DNA of 64,000 bases, taken from Algoriphagus mannitolivorans DSM 15301. GTDB taxonomy: Bacteria > Bacteroidota > Bacteroidia > Cytophagales > Cyclobacteriaceae. Each line of letters opens with the position of its first letter. Position 1 is the first letter of the stretch. The position numbers and the translations under genes are program-made. Shown in pieces: positions 54,841-61,971 of the stretch. The notes under the pieces were generated by a model, which saw only the letters and a list, made by a program, of their open reading frames with translations, ran no database searches and was not told where the DNA came from. Location: assembly GCF_000429425.1 (NCBI RefSeq), contig NZ_AUBV01000004.1, forward strand, positions 310,001-374,000, read 5' to 3'.

Positions 54841-55755
54841 TCAGGTTACGGCAAATTTTTTGGCTAACCAAAGGGAAATTGGAAGAAGGATCAATACCAA
54901 TATTCCAATGGTCCAATCAGAAAAAGCAGTGGCCAAAGAAGCATTCACCAAAATCAAGGAAATCACCGCCGCCTTTACAGACTTCCCAATGAATTTGGGC
55001 TCTTGGGTTCGAATAGCTTTCACCAAAGGAGGGAAGATCATTCCTCCCAATAAAATTAAGAATGGAATAACTTCCCAGTTTCCTGGCCTTTCCAAGTTGG
55101 CCAAAACCAATATCGCAAAGAGAATCAGGGCATACATACTTCCTCCGACGTAGAGAGCCTTTCTGTTTTTTCCATGCACTTCTCCTCGACTGATCATCGT
55201 GATCGATGCCACATAAATCAAAGGTAAAAACCCAACTGGCCAGGCTTTGCTCAATACCTCAGGAGCCACACTCACTCCTAAAAGCAGATTGCCCATGCGG
55301 CATAATCCCATGTTCACTGGCCCCAGAAGAAATTGATGCTTCCCCCAATAATCATACAGCACCGCACAAGCAGCAATGATAAAGGCTAAAAATCCGGCAA
55401 CTTGATTGACCTGAAAAGCACAGCAAATTCCAAAAACCAGGAGCAGGGAGGACATCCCAAAAGCAACTTTTTTGGATGCCCTACCGCTGGGTATAGGACG
55501 TTCGGGACGCTCAATAGCATCCAGTTCGGCATCCGCAATATCGTTAAAGGCCACCCCTCCCGCATACAATCCAATTGTACTCAATGAAAGCCAGAGAAGA
55601 TTTTGCCAAAAGGACTGAGTTCCCAGCTGAAGGTCAGCCTGCATAAAAGACCAAGCTCCGGCAATGGCAAAACCCGCCCAGATATCTGCAATTGCGGTAA
55701 TTACATTTGCAGGGCGAGTAAGTTGTAAATAGGCGAAGAGTGATGTTTTCTTCAT
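54841..55755 (-). CDS. eboC: EboC, UbiA-type prenyltransferase-like membrane protein
   Basis: 304 residues with about eight membrane helices. The first Asp-rich motif is AFNDIADAELDAIERPERP (NDxxDxxxD), which binds polyprenyl diphosphate via Mg2+. The second, usually DxxxD, is represented weakly by YDYWGKH. Prenyl acceptors in the Ebo pathway are unknown. It begins three bases after eboB and is a core gene of the ebo cluster; the product is the only membrane protein among the six. Confidence 0.9.
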   Translation of the reverse strand: MKKTSLFAYLQLTRPANVITAIADIWAGFAIAGAWSFMQADLQLGTQSFWQNLLWLSLSTIGLYAGGVAFNDIADAELDAIERPERPIPSGRASKKVAFGMSSLLLVFGICCAFQVNQVAGFLAFIIAACAVLYDYWGKHQFLLGPVNMGLCRMGNLLLGVSVAPEVLSKAWPVGFLPLIYVASITMISRGEVHGKNRKALYVGGSMYALILFAILVLANLERPGNWEVIPFLILLGGMIFPPLVKAIRTQEPKFIGKSVKAAVISLILVNASLATAFSDWTIGILVLILLPISLWLAKKFAVT

Positions 55756-55758
55756 GGA

Positions 55759-56673
55759 TTAATTCTCCACACGATCCGCTGGGCCTTCGACTCTGGGCAC
55801 CTGTCCTCCACGAAGTACGGAGTTACCTCCCATTTTTTTGGTTTGATCAATAGGCGGTGCTTTCAACCAGTCGTCTTCATGCATTTGTCCACTCAGGCCA
55901 AAAACTGTCAAGGCATTAGAATAGGTCGTCATGCGAACATGCTCTTCGGGAATTCCCATTTTACGCATCAAGTTGGCCGTTTTGGGTACGGCCAAAGGAT
56001 CAGAAATCCCCCAGTCTGCCGCAGAATTGACGATAATCCGCTCTGGCCCATATTGCTTGACGATCTCTACCATTCTTTCCGAACCCATTTTGGTATGTGG
56101 ATAAATAGTAAATGCTGCCCAAAATCCCCGATCCAAAACCTCCTTCACGGTCTCCTCATTATTGTGGTCAACTACCACCCATCCCGGATCCATTCCATGC
56201 TCCTCTGCCACATCCATAGATCGGGTAGTTCCTCGCTTTTTGTCTCGGTGAGGGGTATGAATCAAAACCGGCAGATTGACATCTTTGGCCAGCTCCAACT
56301 GTAATCGGTAGAATTTGTCCTCAGCTTCCGTCTGGTCATCGTACCCAATCTCTCCGATGGCTACCACTCCTTCTTTGCCGGCATAGAGCGGAAGTAATTC
56401 CATCACCTGTTCTGCCAAAGGGATATTGTTGGCTTCTTTGGAATTTAGCCCCATGGTGCAATAGTGTACAATTCCAAACTGGCTTGCCCGAAATCTTTCC
56501 CAGCCGACCAAGGTGCTGAAATAATCCTTGAAGGAACCAACTTCGGTCCGAGGCTGCCCCAGCCAAAACGCAGGCTCGATGGTGGCCACAATTCCAGCTT
56601 TTCGCATGGCTTCGTAGTCATCAGTGGTACGGGATACTAGGTGAATATGGGGATCTATGTACATTTCCATCAT
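55759..56673 (-). CDS. eboB: EboB, TatD-like metal-dependent hydrolase
   Basis: 304 residues from ATG 56673, with further ATGs at 56670 and 56664. Metal ligands are in MYIDPHIHLVSR, VVAIGEIGYDDQTEA (Glu), VLIHTPHRDKKRGTT (His) and the final VNSAADWGISD (Asp). It resembles TatD-type amidohydrolases but is not the housekeeping nuclease. It begins after eboA with a 47-base gap and is followed by eboC within three bases. Confidence 0.88.
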   Translation of the reverse strand: MMEMYIDPHIHLVSRTTDDYEAMRKAGIVATIEPAFWLGQPRTEVGSFKDYFSTLVGWERFRASQFGIVHYCTMGLNSKEANNIPLAEQVMELLPLYAGKEGVVAIGEIGYDDQTEAEDKFYRLQLELAKDVNLPVLIHTPHRDKKRGTTRSMDVAEEHGMDPGWVVVDHNNEETVKEVLDRGFWAAFTIYPHTKMGSERMVEIVKQYGPERIIVNSAADWGISDPLAVPKTANLMRKMGIPEEHVRMTTYSNALTVFGLSGQMHEDDWLKAPPIDQTKKMGGNSVLRGGQVPRVEGPADRVEN

Positions 56674-56720
56674 TGATTTATTAAGCGTGAGGATTTTAAA
56701 ATTAAGAATTTTGACCAGGA

Positions 56721-57608
56721 TCAGGCTTTTTGAGATTCAAAGTCCTTCCCGATTTTTTCCCAGGTAATTTCACCGTACTCAATAGCCGAAACCAACTCAG
56801 GGAAAGATTGAAGCAGGTTTTTTGCGGGCTGATAGGAGCATTGATATATCGCCATAACTCCGGCTTCGGCCTCCAATTGATTTTCTGAGAAGACGACTTT
56901 TTTCAAATCTTCAAGTAGGTTTTCATTCACAAAAGGAACCACCAGTCTCCATAATTCCGGCATCACTGGCCTTCCGGCTGCCCATCTCTCATGGGCAAAA
57001 TCTGATGCAATTTCGGCTAAGGCTTGGTTTCTCCGATCATCCAATCCTTGAATCCGATATATCGGACGCTGCATAAAGATCGATTTCAAAACCATCTGAT
57101 TCCAGTTGGCCTCCGGAAATCGCTCTTTCGGATAAGGATTATTCAAAGCGATAGCGTCAAAAATCACGGTCATATTGGTTCGGCAGCCATCGATAGCCCG
57201 GCTGAGCAAATCATCCTGAAATGGCATCAAGGGCAATGCGGCATACAAAGCCTGCTGTTCATGGTAATCCCCAGTTTCAAAAAGCTGGTTGATGGCTTTA
57301 AACCAAGAGTCTTTTTCCTGAGGAAAATGAAGTAAAATGAAAGTTCGGGCAGTTTGCAGGCAATCCCAATGACTCGGGTCAAAACCGGGACCCAACTCAG
57401 CAGCTGCTTTCCTCTCCGAATCAGTGAGTGCTAAAGCCTCTTTTTTGAAAAATCGGGACGCCTGGGAGAACGCCAGAAAAAACTTCGTAGCAGCACCATC
57501 TTGGCTTACTTTTTCAGCCTGATTTTTCAGCCATTCCAAGGATTTGGCCTCAGCTCTGGATTCCAGGAGACTCAATAAAAAGACATTTGAATTATTTTGG
57601 GTTTGCAT
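56721..57608 (-). CDS. eboA: EboA-domain protein
   Basis: About 295 residues from ATG 57608. A TTG at 57710 would add 34 residues; the extra stretch includes a possible promoter and is not favoured. It is helical throughout, with the family segment FLLSLLESRAEAKSLEWLKN and the region NPYPKERFPEANWNQMVLKS. No catalytic motif is recognised; EboA is the least understood member and is probably a binding or scaffold protein. It is the first gene of the six-gene ebo operon. Confidence 0.8.
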   Translation of the reverse strand: MQTQNNSNVFLLSLLESRAEAKSLEWLKNQAEKVSQDGAATKFFLAFSQASRFFKKEALALTDSERKAAAELGPGFDPSHWDCLQTARTFILLHFPQEKDSWFKAINQLFETGDYHEQQALYAALPLMPFQDDLLSRAIDGCRTNMTVIFDAIALNNPYPKERFPEANWNQMVLKSIFMQRPIYRIQGLDDRRNQALAEIASDFAHERWAAGRPVMPELWRLVVPFVNENLLEDLKKVVFSENQLEAEAGVMAIYQCSYQPAKNLLQSFPELVSAIEYGEITWEKIGKDFESQKA

Positions 57609-57829
57609 AGAGGCATTGGGTTTCAACAAGGAATTAAAGTAAGTCCAAAACTCTGACAATTGCCAAGCAGAAATGCTTTGGTCGGTTGGAAAAAGGGCCT
57701 TTCCTGACAAAAATCAGTACTGGACTGTGCTGGTTCTGAATAAAAAAGGGCCGTAAAAAATCCTCTTTCCACCAACGGTATGCAAAATATCTGAAGTGAG
57801 CCTATTTTTAATTTCTAAACTAAATCAAT

Positions 57830-59377
57830 ATGAAAAAAGTGTACCTGTATGGTCTCGGGTTGATGCTTTTGTTGACTGGACAAGTTCAGGCTCAAAGCCA
57901 GGAAGTCATCAATGCCATCATCAAGGAGGCTAATGAAAACTCCAAGCTGGAGGTTTTGGCCCATGAATTAATGGATGGAGTGGGACCTCGACTGGTCGGC
58001 TCTCCTCAAATGCAGAAAGCCCACGATTGGGCAGTCCAGAAATACCAGTCTTGGGGAATTCCAGCCCGCAATGAAAAGTGGGGAGAATGGAGAGGTTGGG
58101 AAAGAGGCATCACCCACATCGACATGATTGCTCCTTGGACCAAGTCCTTGGCAGGTACTCAATTGGCCTGGAGTCCATCTTCTCCAAAAGGAGGAGTAAC
58201 CGGAGAAGTCGTGATTTTACCGGAGTTTGCAGATTCCTTGGCGTTTCAGAAGTGGTTGCCGACAGTGAAAGGAAAGTATGTGATGATCTCTGCTCCTCAA
58301 CTCACCGGCAGACCGGAATACAACTGGGAAAAATGGGGAACCAAAGAATCTCAAGAAAAAATCAAAGCTGATCAGTCTAAAGTGGAGTCTGCTTGGAATA
58401 CCCGCCTCCAAAAGACCGGCAAAAACAGGAGAGACTTGCCTATTGCATTGGAAAATGCTGGGGCGGCAGGTATCATCACCTCCTATTGGTCCAGAGCCTT
58501 TGGAGCTAATAAAATTTTCTCTGCTTCCACCAAGAAGGTTCCAACTGTTGACCTTTCTTTGGAAGATTATGGCATGCTTTTCCGATTGGCTGAAAGTGGC
58601 AAAAAGCCTCAAATTCATTTGAATGCCCAATCCAAAGAAACGGGAGTCCAGCCTACGTTCAATACCATTGCCGAAATCAAAGGTTCAGAAAAGCCCGAGG
58701 AATACGTGATGCTTTCTGCACATTTTGACTCTTGGGACGGGGGAACCGGAGCCACTGACAACGGAACCGGAACCATCCTGATGATGGAAGTGATGCGGAT
58801 TTTGAAGCAAGTATATCCAAACCCAAAAAGAACCATCTTGGTGGGCCATTGGGGATCGGAAGAACAAGGTCTGAATGGCTCTAGAGGTTTTGTGGAAGAT
58901 CATCCCGAAATGATGGATAAAATCCAGGTTCTTTTCAACCAGGATAACGGAACCGGGCGTGTTGCAAACCTTTCCGGCCAGGGCTTTGTGCATAGCTACG
59001 AGTACTTAGGTCGTTGGCTGAACAAAGTTCCTAGAGAAATCAGGTCTGAAATCGATTTGGATTTTCCTGGTAACCCCGGCGGAGGGGGATCCGACTATGC
59101 CTCCTTCGTAGCAGCAGGAGTGCCTGCGTTTAACTTAAGCTCCTTGAGCTGGGATTATGGCACACAGACTTGGCATACCAATATGGACACCTACGACAAG
59201 ATTGTATTTGACGACGTAAGAAGCAATGCTGTCCTTGCCGCAATTATGGTCTATATGGCTTGCGAGGAACCAGAAATGGTTTCTAGAGAAAAGAGAGTTC
59301 CATTGAACTTCAGAACAGGGGAGCCTACCGAATGGCCGACCCCAAGATCACCCAACCGTAAAGGCGGAATGGATTAA
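57830..59377 (+). CDS. Secreted M28 metallopeptidase with PA-like insert
   Basis: 515 residues with a signal peptide (LYGLGLMLLLTGQVQA). A protease-associated-like domain lies in the first half (VTGEVVILPEFADS). The M28 zinc ligands are SAHFDSWDGGTGATDNGTG (His, Asp), GSEEQGLNGSRGF (catalytic Glu pair), NQDNGTG and a final WHTNMDTYDK (His). It is an aminopeptidase or carboxypeptidase of the periplasm or outside. The M14 and S9 peptidases in this window suggest protein foraging. It ends at a terminator. Confidence 0.9.
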   Translation: MKKVYLYGLGLMLLLTGQVQAQSQEVINAIIKEANENSKLEVLAHELMDGVGPRLVGSPQMQKAHDWAVQKYQSWGIPARNEKWGEWRGWERGITHIDMIAPWTKSLAGTQLAWSPSSPKGGVTGEVVILPEFADSLAFQKWLPTVKGKYVMISAPQLTGRPEYNWEKWGTKESQEKIKADQSKVESAWNTRLQKTGKNRRDLPIALENAGAAGIITSYWSRAFGANKIFSASTKKVPTVDLSLEDYGMLFRLAESGKKPQIHLNAQSKETGVQPTFNTIAEIKGSEKPEEYVMLSAHFDSWDGGTGATDNGTGTILMMEVMRILKQVYPNPKRTILVGHWGSEEQGLNGSRGFVEDHPEMMDKIQVLFNQDNGTGRVANLSGQGFVHSYEYLGRWLNKVPREIRSEIDLDFPGNPGGGGSDYASFVAAGVPAFNLSSLSWDYGTQTWHTNMDTYDKIVFDDVRSNAVLAAIMVYMACEEPEMVSREKRVPLNFRTGEPTEWPTPRSPNRKGGMD

Positions 59378-59383
59378 CCCATT

Positions 59384-59415
59384 AAAGGCTCGGGATTTGA
59401 TCTCGAGCCTTTTTT
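59384..59415 (+). terminator. Intrinsic terminator after the M28 peptidase
   Basis: AAAGGCTCG (59384-59392) pairs with CGAGCCTTT (59404-59412) around an 11-base loop and is followed by a T run. It may also serve the convergent phosphatase-like gene. Confidence 0.88.
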
Positions 59416-59425
59416 CATTTTTATG

Positions 59426-60394
59426 CTAATTCTTATTTAGAAGACTTTCCCCATCCCAGTTTTTGCTTTGCGCCTCCGGAACAGAGACTTCCAAAAAATC
59501 AATCAAGGTAGGCAGGATATCCACCATGGAAGCTTTTCCTGAATGGAACCTGGAATTCAAATTGGAAAAATTAGTCAACATCCAAATCTCACGCTCCGAA
59601 TCACTTTGGCCCCCATGATCCTTAAAATCAGGCGCGCGCCTTCCATGATCCGTGGTAATCCAGATCAACCACTCCTCATTATAATTTTTTTCCCGAAACT
59701 GTATCGCTTCCCAAATTCGGCCCACTTGCTGATCGGCCAGCTCGATGGCCGAACTCAGTTGAGGACTTTTTCCAAACCGATGTCCCATGTCGTCGGTATA
59801 TTCCAAATAAACCCAAGACAAATCCGGTCCCTCCGTTTGAAGGATATGAGCTGCCTCGTAGGAAACCAAGTTGTCAATTTTCTGGATGTATTGCTTATCC
59901 GAATCATGTGGATAAGTCAGGGTATCTTTTTCAAAACCATCAAAAACAAAATCCAATTTAAATCCTCCGGTTTCCTTAAGCCCTTCTCCAAGCAGCTTGG
60001 TTCGGTTGTCTTCCCAAGTAGAGAAAATACCAAGTTTTGCTGAGGGCTTGGCTTCTCTAAAAAGTCGAAATATGGTCCAATAGCTATAATCAGGAGCCTT
60101 GATATCATTATCCCAGACTTGGTGCTTATTAGCCCACGTACCTGTCAAAAGCGAATTGTATCCCACCGCGGAAATGGTCGGGGTTTCGGTTTTGCCTCCC
60201 TTTTCACCTCCGGTAAAAGCGCGTGCATATCCTCCTGCTTTTGCAATTCGATCCAAATTCGGAGTATTAGCCAATTCGAGCTCCTCTGCCGGTATCCCGT
60301 CCAGAATAATAAAAACGAGCTTTTTTTCCTGAGAAAACCCAAAAACAGGGTAAAGCCAAATCAGAAAGAAAAAGATAAACCTATTGAACATCAT
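59426..60394 (-). CDS. Secreted alkaline-phosphatase-superfamily phosphodiesterase
   Basis: 322 residues with a signal peptide (FIFFFLIWLYPVFGFSQ). The metal and nucleophile motifs are FIILDGIPAEELELANTPNL, TETPTISAVGYNSLLTGTW (Thr), YLEYTDDMGHRFG and WITTDHGRRAPDFKDHGGQS. It is of the nucleotide pyrophosphatase/phosphodiesterase type and acts in the periplasm. The substrate is unknown. It is related to EboF at fold level only. Its upstream region contains nine heptamer repeats (60421-60483). Confidence 0.87.
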   Translation of the reverse strand: MMFNRFIFFFLIWLYPVFGFSQEKKLVFIILDGIPAEELELANTPNLDRIAKAGGYARAFTGGEKGGKTETPTISAVGYNSLLTGTWANKHQVWDNDIKAPDYSYWTIFRLFREAKPSAKLGIFSTWEDNRTKLLGEGLKETGGFKLDFVFDGFEKDTLTYPHDSDKQYIQKIDNLVSYEAAHILQTEGPDLSWVYLEYTDDMGHRFGKSPQLSSAIELADQQVGRIWEAIQFREKNYNEEWLIWITTDHGRRAPDFKDHGGQSDSEREIWMLTNFSNLNSRFHSGKASMVDILPTLIDFLEVSVPEAQSKNWDGESLLNKN

Positions 60395-60420
60395 CTTTAT
60401 TTCATGATCTCCAGAATCAA

Positions 60421-60483
60421 AATTCCTAATTCCTAATTCCTAATTCCTAATTCCTAATTCCTAATTCCTAATTCCTAATTCCT
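60421..60483. repeat. Tandem heptamer repeat, nine copies of AATTCCT
   Basis: The unit AATTCCT is repeated nine times without interruption from 60421 to 60483. It begins 26 bases upstream of the phosphatase start (60394) and ends three bases from the CE15-like stop (60487). The period of seven would not keep a reading frame but would change promoter or leader spacing. Confidence 0.95.
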
Positions 60484-60486
60484 AAT

Positions 60487-61821
60487 TTATTTCCCCAAAT
60501 ACCTTTCCGCCCACACGATGAAAAACGGCCAATTTGGACCTACGGTATGTCCGCCTTCATGCTGCCGAAAGGCCAAATCCCCTGAATTCAAATTTGTGCC
60601 CAAAGGTGGAAATTCCCGAACGGGCAATGGTTTTTTCCCAAAAAGTTCATAAACCGGCCCGGCCAATACTGCTGCATCAAACATTCCTTTTCCGTCTATC
60701 CACTGTCCCTCCACAGTCGGGGAGCCCACAGAAATAAACATTGGCCTAGGAGCACACAAGGCTATCAGCTCATGTGCGTCGATAGGCAAATCATCTTGAG
60801 TCATTGGCCCCGCATATCGGATAAAGTTCGGTGTAAACCAATGATACTCTCCCGAAGAAGCCAAGTTTTCAATCTGCTCTCCGAAGACTCTTTTCAGCAA
60901 TTTGGCTCCACCAGCGCCTGAGGAACCGATCAATCCCATTGAAAATCGATCATCGTAAGCAAGGGTCACCAAGGCTGCTTTGCCATATCGGGACAATCCC
61001 TCAATCACCACTTTTTGAGCATTTATTTTGGAATCGGTTGCCAAAAAATCCAATGCACGGCTAGCTCCCCAAGCCCAGGCCTTCAGCGTGCCCCAATCCT
61101 CTAATTTTCTAGGCTTTCCCTTATTGACCAATCCGATAATTCCAGATCGAAGTCCTGCCCCGTTGTCCGCTTGGTAGCTGGTGGGGATAATGACTCCAAA
61201 ACCCCAGCCTTCTGCCAACACTTGCTCCTGCCAACTTGGACCGGGAGGGGATGTTGGTCTTTGCATGCCGGCAGGCCAGATCCATCCAAATTCCAGAACA
61301 AGGGGCACAGACTTATCCACATTTTTTGGCACGCCATATTCAAAATCTATGGATACTGAAATCTCCGGAAAAGCTGAGTTATCCACAAGCCCTTTCATTT
61401 TCCGGTATCGAGTCAAGGTCTCACCAATCAGGGAATCTTTTTCCCAGACTATTTCCCAATTCACCTCAGGTAAATTTTGCGGCGTCCGTCCATACATCTC
61501 CCGATCAAACAATTCGAACAACTCCTGTTTCCTCTTTTTCCAATCCTCCACATTTTTCACTGGAGCTCCATCTTCAAAGACTAGCGGATCGGGAAGGTTG
61601 ACCAACTTAACCTTGCTCTCATCTGTATTGGCAGCATTGGGTGCTTGGGGATTCCCGGAGGGTCCCGGGCGGAGGCTTTCAAGGCCCAGGCGATCCATCA
61701 TCAGGCGATGATCCGCCTGCGTGAGTTGATTGATACTGTCCCGCTGAGCTTGGGAAAGCTGGGAATGGCCTTCCACTGAAATCAGGAAAAGCCCTACCAA
61801 TAGGATGAAGGTTTTTTTCAT
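60487..61821 (-). CDS. Secreted CE15-like glucuronoyl/acetyl esterase
   Basis: 444 residues with a signal peptide (LLVGLFLISVEGHSQ). The family nucleophile motif appears as EGLSRYGKAALV, a variant of GCSRxGK; the catalytic acid and His are expected in CAPRPMFISVGSPTVEGQW and QHEGGHTVGPNW. CE15 enzymes cleave glucuronoyl esters linking xylan and lignin. Two DnaA-box nonamers (61313, 61379) lie in the 5' half. It precedes the phosphatase-like gene on the same strand, with the heptamer repeat between them. Confidence 0.85.
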   Translation of the reverse strand: MKKTFILLVGLFLISVEGHSQLSQAQRDSINQLTQADHRLMMDRLGLESLRPGPSGNPQAPNAANTDESKVKLVNLPDPLVFEDGAPVKNVEDWKKRKQELFELFDREMYGRTPQNLPEVNWEIVWEKDSLIGETLTRYRKMKGLVDNSAFPEISVSIDFEYGVPKNVDKSVPLVLEFGWIWPAGMQRPTSPPGPSWQEQVLAEGWGFGVIIPTSYQADNGAGLRSGIIGLVNKGKPRKLEDWGTLKAWAWGASRALDFLATDSKINAQKVVIEGLSRYGKAALVTLAYDDRFSMGLIGSSGAGGAKLLKRVFGEQIENLASSGEYHWFTPNFIRYAGPMTQDDLPIDAHELIALCAPRPMFISVGSPTVEGQWIDGKGMFDAAVLAGPVYELFGKKPLPVREFPPLGTNLNSGDLAFRQHEGGHTVGPNWPFFIVWAERYLGK

Positions 61822-61971
61822 AGGTCATAGGGTTTAAGAATCAATAAGCTAAAGAAATATTATTGCTTTTGAGAATAAGATTATCCCAATGGAACGGGTG
61901 ACCAAATCAAAGGTGAAAACCAACTTGTACTGGAGCGGTGGGATGCTTAACTTCATCAAAACCACCGACTC

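Noticed and set aside
60421..60483. CRISPR-like array
   Set aside because: Direct heptamers without spacers and no cas genes; it is a simple tandem repeat.
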